This document shows, piece by piece, positions 33,081-41,329 of a DNA stretch of 44,775 bases. Numbering within the stretch: position 1 is the stretch's first letter; each line of letters starts with the position of its first letter. A model generated the notes under the pieces. It made no database searches. It was not told the origin of the DNA and was given only the letters and a program-made list of their open reading frames with translations. Both the position numbers and the translations under genes were made by a program. Source of the DNA: Defluviitaleaceae bacterium (GTDB lineage: Bacteria > Bacillota > Clostridia > Lachnospirales > WQUN01); contig WQVF01000025.1 in the NCBI GenBank assembly GCA_009781725.1, positions 1 through 44,775 on the forward strand, given 5' to 3'.

Positions 33081-34117
33081 AAATTGTAATATGCATCTTT
33101 TTACTATTGCCGGTTTTGCTGGCGAGCGGGTGCGGTCGCAACATAGAAACCGTGGAAGCCTTTGCGGAGCCTGAACCCGAGATTAATATGCAAGAAATTA
33201 TATTACACAGATTGGTTGATGAAAAAACCGCTGAAATATCAGCCCTTGAAGATGCAATTATAGATTACCGCCGTCAAATCGCCGGTCTTGAGAGAGACCT
33301 CGAAAAGACGCACCAAAATGCAATGGAGTCCCTCTTGCACCTGCCCTGGGATTGGACTCCTGAGGCCATCCGGCAAAACTTAATCGACAATACCTATTCC
33401 CTACCCTGGGGGTCATTATTTGAGCGAGGACTAATCTTTTATTATCGCAAAGACTCTATTTTTTTAGGTCCTGGTTACGCACTAGTACGTACCTTTCCTG
33501 AGCCTGATTCCCCACCTAATTACCGGTCATTATATTATCCCGACTTACTTGTTGTTTACTCTATAATTGACGAGGATAATATAGACTGGGAGGTTATCGC
33601 TCATCGTTTTTCCTGGGGAGATGGATTTCATCTCTTCCCGGTGGGTTGGCCGGATTGCAGCCGCAATATCACAGATGCTGAAAGTGTAACAGTTCGGTTT
33701 TACACTGTGCCATATCTGGAATATCCTTATTTTCAGGCCTTTTATCAGGAAGTCGAGCTCCCTGGTTCTGATTTATGGCTCAGCGTTATTATTGAAATGG
33801 AGCGCATAAGCGGTATCCAAATCTGGGATTGGTGGTACGAAGGCCGTCGTATATATGTAAATATAAATCCCATGCATTGGCCAAGGTTTACCTTTGGTAC
33901 AGTAAGCTTTATGGTAAGTGCCCGTGCAGTGCTGTTGACCTTCGCATCCTTCCCACACGTAGATGAAATAGAAATCCTATTCGGAGGCAACAGGGTAGAA
34001 ATTGACCACCATGGGACATTTTGGGGCCACTATGTAATAGGTGAAGGGTTCCCCCTTACGCCTTATGGATATAATACACCCATTGTCGGTGGATGGCTTC
34101 ACAGAGAAGATGAATAA
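33077..34117 (+). CDS. Lipoprotein with C-terminal GerMN-like domain
   Basis: The 346-residue protein starts at ATG 33077, overlapping the deoB stop. The signal peptide MKIVICIFLLLPVLLASGCG ends in a lipobox Cys at residue 19. Residues about 36-75 (EKTAEISALEDAIIDYRRQI on) form a coiled coil. The last 100 residues, with RRIYVNINP, a Ser/Gly-rich turn and LLTFASFPHVDEIEILFGG, resemble the GerMN domain found in spore-germination lipoproteins and other surface proteins. The middle holds an aromatic-rich part of unknown type. A germination role is not implied. Confidence 0.6.
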   Translation: MKIVICIFLLLPVLLASGCGRNIETVEAFAEPEPEINMQEIILHRLVDEKTAEISALEDAIIDYRRQIAGLERDLEKTHQNAMESLLHLPWDWTPEAIRQNLIDNTYSLPWGSLFERGLIFYYRKDSIFLGPGYALVRTFPEPDSPPNYRSLYYPDLLVVYSIIDEDNIDWEVIAHRFSWGDGFHLFPVGWPDCSRNITDAESVTVRFYTVPYLEYPYFQAFYQEVELPGSDLWLSVIIEMERISGIQIWDWWYEGRRIYVNINPMHWPRFTFGTVSFMVSARAVLLTFASFPHVDEIEILFGGNRVEIDHHGTFWGHYVIGEGFPLTPYGYNTPIVGGWLHREDE

Positions 34118-34135
34118 ACTTTAAAGGAGAATAAT

Positions 34136-35917
34136 ATGGGCGAAAGCATGAAAGGTATGAAACGTACCCACTATGCAGGAGAGGTAACAGCGGCGCAATT
34201 AGGCCAAACCGTAACGGTAATGGGCTGGGTCAATAAGCGACGGTATCTTGCTGGCTTGATTTTTATTGTTGTAAGGGACCGGACAGGCATCGTCCAGGTA
34301 GTAGTCGATGAAAAACGAGTCCCGGCGGAAATGTACGCCTTAGCCAAGGATTCCGTCCGTGGGGAATATGTAGTTGCCGTTACGGGCACCGTAATTGCCC
34401 GTACACCAGAAAATGTCAACCCAGATATGGCAACCGGGGCAATAGAAATCGATGTGCAGGAGCTTCGGGTGCTGTCTGAATCTGAGGTACCCCCCTTCCA
34501 AGTAGCCGACGAGGATGTGGCTACAGATATGCGTCTTAAATACCGCTACTTGGATTTACGCCGCCCTGAGGCCCAGAGGCTAATGATAATGCGTCACCAA
34601 GCGGCTGGGAGCATCCGCAAATTCCTTACTAGCGAAGGCTTTATCGAAATAGAAACCCCGATGCTGACTAATTCCTCCCCAGAAGGAGCCAGGGACTACC
34701 TTGTGCCATCCAGGGTGCATCCCGGCAACTTTTACGCATTGCCCCAATCGCCCCAACAATTAAAACAACTACTCATGATATCCGGTTTTGATAAATATTT
34801 TCAGCTTGCAAAGTGCTTCCGTGACGAAGACTTACGGGCAGACCGCCAACCGGAGTTTACACAAATAGACCTGGAAATGTCCTTTGTGGATGAAGAAGAT
34901 GTTTACGCTTTGACAGAAGGCATGATGACAACAGCCTTTAAAGATGTTTTGGGTATTGATATTCCTAAGCCCTTCCCTCGCATGACCTGGCATCAGGCCA
35001 TGGAACGGTATGGTTCGGACAAGCCGGATACCCGGTTTGGAATGGAACTAAAAGATATCTCCGCTTTAGTGGCAAACAGCGAATTCCAAGTTTTCACAGG
35101 CGCATTGGAAAGCGGCGGTAGTGTCCGAGGCATCAATGCCGAGGGCTGCGCTGCCATGCCTCGCAAGCAGATTGACACTTTGGTAGACCTGACCCGCACT
35201 CACAAGGCCAAGGGTCTTGCTTGGATAACCATGGCCGAGGACGGCACCGTAAAATCCACCATATCCAAATTCTTTACCCCCGAACAAATCAATGAAATAG
35301 CCGCCGCATTTGACGGCAAACCCGGGGACTTGATTCTTCTATGTGCCGATAAAAATCCCATTGTATTTGACGCATTGGGAGCGGTACGTGTCGCCGCTGC
35401 CAAATGGAAGGGCATTCTTGACCCAAAACAGTTTAATTTCTTATGGGTAACGGAGTTCCCAATGTTCGAATATTCCGAGGAAGATGACCGCTACTATGCC
35501 ACTTCTCACCCCTTTACCTCCCCTCTGGAAGAGGATGAGCATCTGCTGGAAACAGACCCTGCCGCGGTTCGCTCCAGGGCCTATGACATAGTGCTTAACG
35601 GTTACGAACTGGGCAGCGGCAGTATCCGGATTCACAGGCAGGACTTGCAAAGCCGTATGTTTGCCGCATTGGGCTTTACACCGGAAAGTGCCCAGGAAAG
35701 CTTTGGCCACTTCCTGGAAGCTCTAAAATACGGTGTACCTCCCCATGGGGGTATTGCGCCAGGGCTTGACCGCATTGTTATGCTAATGGCAGAGGAGGAG
35801 TCCATCCGGGAAGTCATCGCCTTCCCCAAGGTAAAGGACGCCTCCTGTCCAATGACCCATGCCCCCAATCCAGTAGCGGCTGCCCAGCTTGACGAGCTGG
35901 AAATCAGCATCAAATAA
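34136..35917 (+). CDS. aspS: Aspartyl-tRNA synthetase
   Basis: The 593-residue class II enzyme has an N-terminal OB-fold anticodon domain (about 10-110), the catalytic core with FLTSEGFIEIETPMLTNSSPEG (motif 1), CFRDEDLRADRQPEFTQIDLE (motif 2), a bacterial GAD insertion (about 290-420), and GIAPGLDRIVMLM (motif 3). The length is that of bacterial-type AspRS. AAGGAG lies 8 bases before ATG 34136. No T-box leader is present in the 18-base gap to the lipoprotein gene, so it is probably transcribed with it. Confidence 0.96.
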   Translation: MGESMKGMKRTHYAGEVTAAQLGQTVTVMGWVNKRRYLAGLIFIVVRDRTGIVQVVVDEKRVPAEMYALAKDSVRGEYVVAVTGTVIARTPENVNPDMATGAIEIDVQELRVLSESEVPPFQVADEDVATDMRLKYRYLDLRRPEAQRLMIMRHQAAGSIRKFLTSEGFIEIETPMLTNSSPEGARDYLVPSRVHPGNFYALPQSPQQLKQLLMISGFDKYFQLAKCFRDEDLRADRQPEFTQIDLEMSFVDEEDVYALTEGMMTTAFKDVLGIDIPKPFPRMTWHQAMERYGSDKPDTRFGMELKDISALVANSEFQVFTGALESGGSVRGINAEGCAAMPRKQIDTLVDLTRTHKAKGLAWITMAEDGTVKSTISKFFTPEQINEIAAAFDGKPGDLILLCADKNPIVFDALGAVRVAAAKWKGILDPKQFNFLWVTEFPMFEYSEEDDRYYATSHPFTSPLEEDEHLLETDPAAVRSRAYDIVLNGYELGSGSIRIHRQDLQSRMFAALGFTPESAQESFGHFLEALKYGVPPHGGIAPGLDRIVMLMAEEESIREVIAFPKVKDASCPMTHAPNPVAAAQLDELEISIK

Positions 35918-36015
35918 ATTTGTCGTTTTGACCATACCATTTTGCGCTTTTATGCGTTTTTTTCATTTTTATCAATATTTTCTTGCGTTTTTAACCCTAC
36001 GAAAGAGGTGCGTTT

Positions 36016-36939
36016 ATGCCTTATAACCCTCCCGATATATGGTTCCCCAACCTAGGAATTTGGTTTGAGCGGGTGCCACGCTATATATTTGCCATAGGCA
36101 GCTTTGAGATTTACTGGTACGCAGTAATGATTGTACTAGGCATAATCTGCGCGGCGGGTATTGCCTTTGTTTATGCCCATAAGACTGGCCAAAAGGTCAG
36201 CGATTATATGGACTTGCTGATTCTCGGTATCATACTGGCCTTTATCGGCCTTAGAGTTTATTACCTGGCCTTCAATTGGCAGAACTATCGGGGTCAGCCC
36301 TTTTTCAGCGTACTCCTTAACCCTCGAGGGGGCGGCCTTGCCATCTATGGAGGTATAATCGGAGCGATTCTGGCAGGGTTTATTATCTCACGGGTCAAAA
36401 AAATTCCTATAACCACCATTACAGATACCGCCGGGCCATCCTTGGCTCTTGGCCAGGCAATAGGCCGCTTTGGCAATTTCTTTAATCGAGAAGCCTTTGG
36501 GAGCTACACCGATTCCCTTTTCGCAATGCGCATCAGGGTTGACCAAGCTATGTACACCACGCCCGAGCTTCTGGAGCGGATACACACCTTTGGTGGAGTG
36601 GAATATATTCAAGTACACCCAACTTTTTTATATGAAGCTGTGTTTAACTTCGCCCTGATAATAGCCCTGATACTCTACCGTCCACATAAACGCTTTGACG
36701 GCGAGATGATACTCCTGTATATGTTCGGCTATGGGATAGCCCGTTTCTTTATCGAAGGATTGCGCACAGACCAGCTACTTTTTTGGGGCACGGGACTGCC
36801 AGCCAGCCAGATTGTATCTGTGTTGTTTGTAATAATTGCCGGTGCTATACTGTTTTTAGGATATACAGGGCGGCTTAAGAAACCTGAGCCGGTGCCTGTA
36901 AAGAAAGGAAAGGGCAATAATCGCCGACGAAAAAAATGA
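36016..36939 (+). CDS. lgt: Prolipoprotein diacylglyceryl transferase
   Basis: The 307-residue membrane protein has about seven membrane segments and the Lgt signature GRFGNFFNREAFG (150-162), plus GGLAIYGGIIGA near 107-118. It attaches diacylglycerol to the lipobox cysteine of lipoproteins; two or more clients are encoded here (15573 and 33077). The C-terminal tail is short and basic (KKGKGNNRRRKK). The 98-base gap before it holds T-rich GCGTTTTT repeats but no clear hairpin. Confidence 0.95.
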   Translation: MPYNPPDIWFPNLGIWFERVPRYIFAIGSFEIYWYAVMIVLGIICAAGIAFVYAHKTGQKVSDYMDLLILGIILAFIGLRVYYLAFNWQNYRGQPFFSVLLNPRGGGLAIYGGIIGAILAGFIISRVKKIPITTITDTAGPSLALGQAIGRFGNFFNREAFGSYTDSLFAMRIRVDQAMYTTPELLERIHTFGGVEYIQVHPTFLYEAVFNFALIIALILYRPHKRFDGEMILLYMFGYGIARFFIEGLRTDQLLFWGTGLPASQIVSVLFVIIAGAILFLGYTGRLKKPEPVPVKKGKGNNRRRKK

Positions 36940-36953
36940 TTGGAGGGCATATC

Positions 36954-37154
36954 ATGACGGCAAATGAGCTAATGGAACTAATGAACAAAATGGAGAACCG
37001 AGACAAGAACCAATTTCTTGACATGATTTATGATGAGTATTTTGATAAGGGAATACCAATGGAGCAGTTAATAAAAGATGCGCGGATTTTACAAGCGTAT
37101 TACGACGGGGAACTAGTGGAGGCACCAGATGAATATGCGTACTATAACGTATAA
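36954..37154 (+). CDS. Putative antitoxin of a MazF/PemK-type pair
   Basis: The 66-residue protein MTANELMELMNKMENRDKNQ is mostly helical and acidic. It begins at ATG 36954, 6 bases after GGAGGG; ATG 36936 has no SD. The next gene is a MazF/PemK-like toxin that overlaps its 3' end by 26 bases, so an antitoxin role is inferred from context. It shows no AbrB or ribbon-helix-helix signature that I recognise. Confidence 0.6.
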   Translation: MTANELMELMNKMENRDKNQFLDMIYDEYFDKGIPMEQLIKDARILQAYYDGELVEAPDEYAYYNV

Positions 37155-37461
37155 GGGCGAAATATGGTTGGCCTACGATGACAAATCAAATAAAGTGAGA
37201 CCATTCCTAATCGTTGCTGACCAATTATCCGGCGTTGAAATCGATGTAAGTGTAGCTCCATCAACAACAGCAAAACCGCGCAACGCTTTCGATATTGATA
37301 TCGAATTCTGGAAAGAAGCAGGACTAATTGAACCTTCAGTTGTGTGCAGCTCAAAGGTGCATTTAATTAACCATGTACAACTTAAACGCAAGGTCGGGAA
37401 ACTTGACGAGCGTGATATGATACGGGTTAATGAGGCAATGCGGCGATACTTTAATCTATAA
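37129..37461 (+). CDS. PemK/MazF-like toxin, second module
   Basis: The 110-residue protein shows the MazF-type fold pattern: YKGEIWLAYDDKSNKVRPFLIVAD at the start, a variable loop, then VVCSSKVHLINHVQLKRKVGKL and a C-terminal helix. RPFLIVA matches the RPvlVvs strand of MazF/PemK. GGAGG at 37118-37122 lies 6 bases before ATG 37129; ATG 37135 is also possible. It probably cuts RNA. It is diverged from the mazF at 30095. Confidence 0.75.
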   Translation: MNMRTITYKGEIWLAYDDKSNKVRPFLIVADQLSGVEIDVSVAPSTTAKPRNAFDIDIEFWKEAGLIEPSVVCSSKVHLINHVQLKRKVGKLDERDMIRVNEAMRRYFNL

Positions 37462-37485
37462 ATTATCACGCAAGATTCCAACTCC

Positions 37486-37513
37486 AATACCCACCTCAAA
37501 AGTGGGTATTTTC
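37486..37513 (+). terminator. Intrinsic terminator after the second toxin-antitoxin pair
   Basis: AATACCCAC (37486-37494) pairs perfectly with GTGGGTATT (37502-37510), followed by TTTC. It also lies directly before the lysA SD. Confidence 0.75.
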
Positions 37514-37530
37514 ATGAAAGGAAAACAAAT

Positions 37531-38766
37531 TTGAACACATCCGTAACCCACAAATTAAATTTCTACCAAGGCCACAACCCAATCGATTTAATTGCTGCCT
37601 ATGGCAGCCCCTTATATGTATACAATGAAAAAATCTTCCGGCAGCGTTGCCGAGACATGACAAATCTTACAACCTACCCCCATTTCAAAGTAAATTACGC
37701 TATCAAGGCCAACACCAATCTTACTCTCCTGGGCATCGCCATAGAAGAGGGCCTATGTGCCGATGTCAGCAGCCCTGGTGAGGCCGTTGCCGCTTTGGCT
37801 GCGGGTTTTGCCCCATCTGATTTATTTTTTATTGCAAACAATATCTCAGCAGAGGAAATGGCTTTTGCCATGGAGCGGGGAATTTTACTGAGTGTAGACT
37901 CCGTTTCTCAATTGGAAACCTACGGCAAGCTTAATCCAGGGGGAGAGATTGCTCTGCGCTTCAATGGGGGGATTGGCGGGGGGCACCACGAAAATGTAAT
38001 CACCGGCGGCGACGAAACTAAGTTTGGGATACGGGCGGTTTATATCCCTGAGGTCAAGGCTCTTCTGACAAAGTATGGGCTTAAGCTTAAGGGGATTAAC
38101 CATCACTTCGGCTCACAAAATTCAAAGGAACTATATCTGGAAGGTGTAGAAGAATTGCTATCCATAGCCCGCCATTTCGACAGCTTGGAATTCATAGACT
38201 TCGGCGGCGGCTTTAGTATCCCCTATAATAAACAAGGGGGCGAGGCCCCAATGGATTTTGTCGTTTTGGGGCAGAGCTTAACCAAGTATATGGAATCGTT
38301 CTCAAAGGAATGCGGCAAGCCTTTAACCTATATAGTAGAGCCGGGCAGATATATTTCCGCAGAATGCGGAGTGCTCCTTGGCACAGTGCATTCTATTAAG
38401 GAAAACGGCGGAAATAAGTTCGCAGGCACGGATTTGGGCTTTAGTGTACTAGCCCGCACCACCCTTTACGAGTCTCATCATGATATCGAGGTTTATGGCT
38501 CACCAAGGGATGGCGAGTATTCCCCAACCAATATTGTAGGCAATCAATGCGAATCCGGGGACTATATTGCCAAGTCCAGGCTGCTGCCACCTCTATCTGA
38601 AGGTGATATCCTAGGCATCTTGGATGCCGGGGCTTACGGTTACTCCATGAGTTCGCAATATAATCACCGCCCCCGCCCGGCAGAGGTACTAATCCGAGAG
38701 GATGGCAGCCTGCAACTAATCCGCCGACGTGATACCTATGAGGATATGCTTATAAATATGTTATAA
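37531..38766 (+). CDS. lysA: Diaminopimelate decarboxylase
   Basis: The 411-residue PLP enzyme of the alanine-racemase-fold type has Lys59 in VNYAIKANTN (PLP Schiff base), HHFGSQ near 192, FIDFGGGFSIPY near 217-228, YIVEPGRYISAECG near 269, and a C-terminal DAGAYGYSMSSQYNHRPRPAEV. It makes L-lysine from meso-DAP. It starts at TTG 37531 with GAAAGGA 8-9 bases upstream. No lysine riboswitch is visible in the 69 bases before it. The cell thus has both lysine synthesis and lysine fermentation genes. Confidence 0.95.
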   Translation: MNTSVTHKLNFYQGHNPIDLIAAYGSPLYVYNEKIFRQRCRDMTNLTTYPHFKVNYAIKANTNLTLLGIAIEEGLCADVSSPGEAVAALAAGFAPSDLFFIANNISAEEMAFAMERGILLSVDSVSQLETYGKLNPGGEIALRFNGGIGGGHHENVITGGDETKFGIRAVYIPEVKALLTKYGLKLKGINHHFGSQNSKELYLEGVEELLSIARHFDSLEFIDFGGGFSIPYNKQGGEAPMDFVVLGQSLTKYMESFSKECGKPLTYIVEPGRYISAECGVLLGTVHSIKENGGNKFAGTDLGFSVLARTTLYESHHDIEVYGSPRDGEYSPTNIVGNQCESGDYIAKSRLLPPLSEGDILGILDAGAYGYSMSSQYNHRPRPAEVLIREDGSLQLIRRRDTYEDMLINML

Positions 38767-38771
38767 ATTTC

Positions 38772-38800
38772 TTGACGAAAACAGCATACTCAGCTACAAT
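38772..38800 (+). promoter_or_regulatory. Sigma-A promoter of rpsT
   Basis: TTGACG (38772-38777) and TACAAT (38795-38800) have the ideal 17-base spacer. It is the best -35/-10 pair on the plus strand. Transcription would start near 38807 and give a leader of about 60 bases. Confidence 0.8.
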
Positions 38801-38802
38801 CA

Positions 38803-38866
38803 CCAGGTTCGAAAAAAATTGAGATAATCTCATTCAGAATAATTCTGGCAAAAGGAGGTGGAACAG
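38803..38866 (+). promoter_or_regulatory. Structured rpsT leader RNA
   Basis: Two small hairpins, TGAGA-TAA-TCTCA and CAGAAT-A-ATTCTG, lie between the promoter and the SD. CCAG near 38803 could pair with CTGG just before AAAGGAGG. With the rare TTG start this is suitable for autogenous control of S20. Confidence 0.45.
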
Positions 38867-39130
38867 TTGGCTAATATTAAATCCGCAAAGAAGAGAATCC
38901 TTGTAACATCCAAGCGGCAGGCACGTAACCGTCATATCAAGTCCTCTACCAAAACCGCCATCAAGAAGCTTACAGCAGCAGTTGGCGCAGGTGAAAAGGA
39001 TCAGGTCCAAGTTTTGCTTTCCCAAGCAACAGCTGCAATCGATACGGCTTGCTCCAAGGGTGTTTATCATAAAAACACCGCAGCAAGGAAGAAATCAAGA
39101 CTGGCTAAGCTGGTTAATAAAGCAGTGTAA
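38867..39130 (+). CDS. rpsT: 30S ribosomal protein S20
   Basis: The 87-residue basic helical protein begins with the S20 sequence ANIKSAKKRILVTSKRQARN, and has TAIKKLTAAV and CSKGVYHKNTAARKKSRLAK. TTG at 38867 is the start, 7 bases after AAAGGAGGT; a GTG at 38858 lies in the SD itself. S20 of E. coli also begins with UUG and limits its own translation. A terminator follows at 39156. Confidence 0.96.
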   Translation: MANIKSAKKRILVTSKRQARNRHIKSSTKTAIKKLTAAVGAGEKDQVQVLLSQATAAIDTACSKGVYHKNTAARKKSRLAKLVNKAV

Positions 39131-39155
39131 TAATTACAGTTGTACCCCCTAAGAG

Positions 39156-39177
39156 CCGCGCTATGCGCGGTTTTCTT
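39156..39177 (+). terminator. Intrinsic terminator of rpsT
   Basis: CCGCGC-TAT-GCGCGG followed by TTTTCTT. Confidence 0.85.
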
Positions 39178-39186
39178 ATATGCTAG

Positions 39187-39252
39187 GAAATTGCTTCGCA
39201 ATTTCTGCTGGCGCGGCTGGAAACAAAAGCGCGCTTTGCGCATTTTGTTCTA
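39187..39252. repeat. Cluster of small perfect hairpins
   Basis: GAAATTGC-TTC-GCAATTTC (39187-39205) is perfect; it is followed by a second stem ACAAAAGCGC...GCGC-A-TTTTGT (about 39233-39252). TTC-type loops also occur in the other repeats of the window (at 20662, 15588, 4095). It is intergenic and has no T-run. Confidence 0.5.
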
Positions 39253-39270
39253 TATAAAGGAGGCATACCC

Positions 39271-40386
39271 ATGCGCTACAATAATTTTGGCAACACAGGC
39301 ATCAAGCTATCAGCCCTAGGCTTCGGCGCAATGCGACTACCCATGAAAGACGGTGCCATCAATGACGAACTGGCAATACCCATGCTGCGCCGGGCTTTTG
39401 ACCTGGGCGTTAACTATGTAGACACCGCCCCCTATTATCTGGATAAGCTAAGCGAAGGCGCGATAGGCAGGGCCATCAAGGGATACCGTGACAAGGTATA
39501 TGTCTCAACCAAGAATCCCATACAAAACGACTCCGCCGCCGATTGGATGACAAGACTGGAAACCTCCCTCAAGCAATTGGATGTGGATTATATCGACTTC
39601 TATCATTTCTGGGGTATCGGTCTTGAGGCTTTCCAGCGGTGGGAAGGCCTATCAGACGGCCCACTGCAAGCAGCACAGCGTGCAAAAGACCAAGGCCTTA
39701 TCAAGCATCTCTCCTTTTCCTATCACGATAAAGCTGAGAATTGCAAATATATATTGGAAAGCGGCCGATTCGAGTCGGTTTTGATTCAATATAATCTCCT
39801 GGATAGATCCAACGAGGAAAATCTGGCAATTGCAAAGGAAAACGGCCTGGGTACGGTAATAATGGGCCCCGTAGGCGGGGGCCGTCTGGGTGCTCCAAGT
39901 GATGTTATCCGGGGGTTGCTTAAGGATAAACCCGCAAGCACCGCAGAAATGGCTCTGCGCTTTGTGTTGGCCAACGAAAACGCCGATGTTGTACTATCCG
40001 GGATGGAAAATATGGCCCAGCTGGAAGAAAACGCAAGAATAGCCGCCCAAACTGGCAAGCTATCCGATGAAGAGCTAACCCAAGTCAAGGCCATGATGGA
40101 AGAAAACGCAGCACTGGCAAAGCTATATTGCACCAGTTGCGATTATTGCAAGCCCTGTCCCGCAGAGATAAATATCCCCCATATTTTCAATATTATGAAC
40201 ACCCACAGGGTATATGGCCTGACAGAGCACGCAAAGTCCGCCTACGGCCAAGTAATAAGAGGAGAAGGCTGGGTAAAAAGTGCCGACGCCACAAAATGCA
40301 CAGGCTGCGGCGAATGCGAAACCAAATGCCCCCAAAAGCTGCCGATTATTGAGCAGTTGAAGGAGACACACGCGACATTGACATAA
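39271..40386 (+). CDS. Aldo/keto reductase with C-terminal 4Fe-4S domain
   Basis: The 371-residue protein has an AKR barrel (1-280) with YVDTAPYYLDKLSEGAIG near 49-66 (catalytic Asp and Tyr) and FILANE-type Rossmann end pieces. The C-terminal ferredoxin-like part has CTSCDYCKPCP (about 289-299) and CTGCGECETKCP (about 347-358). Such proteins are common in Clostridia, and the clusters probably hand electrons to or from the NAD(P)H site. The substrate is unknown. SD AAAGGAGG is well placed. Confidence 0.9.
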   Translation: MRYNNFGNTGIKLSALGFGAMRLPMKDGAINDELAIPMLRRAFDLGVNYVDTAPYYLDKLSEGAIGRAIKGYRDKVYVSTKNPIQNDSAADWMTRLETSLKQLDVDYIDFYHFWGIGLEAFQRWEGLSDGPLQAAQRAKDQGLIKHLSFSYHDKAENCKYILESGRFESVLIQYNLLDRSNEENLAIAKENGLGTVIMGPVGGGRLGAPSDVIRGLLKDKPASTAEMALRFVLANENADVVLSGMENMAQLEENARIAAQTGKLSDEELTQVKAMMEENAALAKLYCTSCDYCKPCPAEINIPHIFNIMNTHRVYGLTEHAKSAYGQVIRGEGWVKSADATKCTGCGECETKCPQKLPIIEQLKETHATLT

Positions 40387-40801
40387 AAATATAATCACTC
40401 ATGTTGCTCTTTAGCAAAATATGTTATAAAATCAAAGAAGAAATGTCAGCGGCAGGGAATATCCACCCGGCTGTTGAAATAGAAGAACTGCGGAACCATG
40501 GGATGCGCAAACACCTCATGGCGCATGAAGGGATAGGCAACATCGCCTTCAAACACAGGTATACACCTGCTACCGCAGCACCCGAAGTATACAATATCAT
40601 TCCCCCACCTTCAAGTCGGGCATCCGTTGTGAAGGCTGGTATTGTTATACCTGGTTATGCTACGGTTTAGCATTTGTATTATTTGTCAGTTGTTGAAACT
40701 TTACAGCGCGAAAGTGATGACGGCGTGCAAAGCACAACGTCTCCCTTCGCGCTTTTTCTTGTCGCTGCCCTTTACTATTAGCGCAAGGGAGCATAAAAAC
40801 A
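40387..40801. other. 415-base gap without a supported gene
   Basis: One 89-codon frame (40401-40670) has no usable SD and no family I recognise; it may be a gene remnant. At 40705-40759 a long cruciform-like hairpin stands, listed separately. Otherwise nothing stands out. Confidence 0.5.
40705..40759 (+). terminator. Long nested hairpin with T-run
   Basis: AGCGCGAA...TTCGCGCT (40705-40712 / 40746-40753) encloses GACG-gc-GTGC-aaa-GCAC-aa-CGTC, so most of the 49 bases pair. TTTTT follows. It reads as an intrinsic terminator, plus strand, and may itself be a repeat. Confidence 0.6.
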
Positions 40802-41065
40802 ATGACGATTTCACATTCACACAAAATTGACGCACTCAACAGGGTACTCCTTCCAAAGGAGCTGCTAAGAAAACTGGGATGGAAAAGAGGTGATACCCTA
40901 TCCCTTTGCTACGATGAGGCGGCAGGTGAAACATTGTCCCTGCACCTACTAGCAAAGTACACAAAGCCAAAATGCTTCCATTGCGAAAGGACAGATATAG
41001 AAATCACCATAAACCGCAAAGCAGTCTGCGCCGGCTGCTTAGAAAAGGCTCTTGAGCGATTATAG
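40802..41065 (+). CDS. AbrB/SpoVT-like protein with zinc-type CxxC tail
   Basis: The 87-residue protein has an AbrB-like swapped-hairpin domain (KIDALNRVLLPKELLRKLGWKRGDTLSL, 8-35) and then CFHC...CAGC, two CxxC pairs 17 residues apart (about 59-62 and 80-83), probably a zinc ribbon. AbrB-fold proteins bind DNA and often control transition-state or sporulation genes. The zinc tail could tune DNA binding. SD AAGGGAGC is 8-9 bases from ATG. No partner gene is obvious. Confidence 0.72.
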   Translation: MTISHSHKIDALNRVLLPKELLRKLGWKRGDTLSLCYDEAAGETLSLHLLAKYTKPKCFHCERTDIEITINRKAVCAGCLEKALERL

Positions 41066-41106
41066 GCATAGGATTCTAATGAATCAATACAAAATATATA
41101 AAGAGG

Positions 41107-41239
41107 CCTCACGTTAAGACGTAATAAAAAGCCCGTCATCCCGGGCTTGCCCCGGGATCCCCTTAGTCCAATGGTTATGGGATTCCGGATTAAATCCGGG
41201 ATGACGAGCCTTGAAATAACGGTATTCTTAACGTGACAG
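41107..41239. repeat. MITE-like element with 10-bp terminal inverted repeats
   Basis: CACGTTAAGA (41110-41119) and its exact complement TCTTAACGTG (41226-41235) flank two hairpins, ATCCCGGGC-TTG-CCCCGGGAT and ATTCCGGATTAAATCCGGGAT. CGTCATCCCGG (41134-41144) and CCGGGATGACG (41196-41206) also pair. The inner CGTCATCCCGGGCTTG...GGGATGACG text resembles small intergenic palindromes known from several phyla. Confidence 0.75.
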
Positions 41240-41242
41240 CCT

Positions 41243-41300
41243 CACTTTCACTGCAAATTTGATACAATGCACGAGGTGCATCAAAGTTGTTGTGAAAGTG
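41243..41300. repeat. Palindromic repeat, copy 3 (intergenic)
   Basis: Outer arms CACTTTCAC / GTGAAAGTG and inner TTTGATACAATGCAC / GTGCATCAAA. Read on the minus strand it is a close relative of the two units inside the lipoprotein gene at 15588-15705 (ACAACAACTTTGATG then ATTGTATCAAA). Here it lies between genes. Confidence 0.75.
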
Positions 41301-41329
41301 TCCTTTTGCCATACATAAATACAAATCAC

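Noticed and set aside
34118..34135. T-box leader before aspS
   Set aside because: Only 18 bases separate aspS from the lipoprotein gene; no T-box sequence or anti-terminator.
37462..37530. Lysine riboswitch before lysA
   Set aside because: The gap is 69 bases and is filled by a terminator hairpin; a lysine riboswitch is about 170-200 bases. None is seen before phzF-kam either.
40401..40670. 89-codon ORF after the aldo/keto reductase
   Set aside because: No usable SD at either ATG, composition drifts along the ORF, no recognisable domain. It could be a gene remnant, so it is mentioned only in the gap entry.
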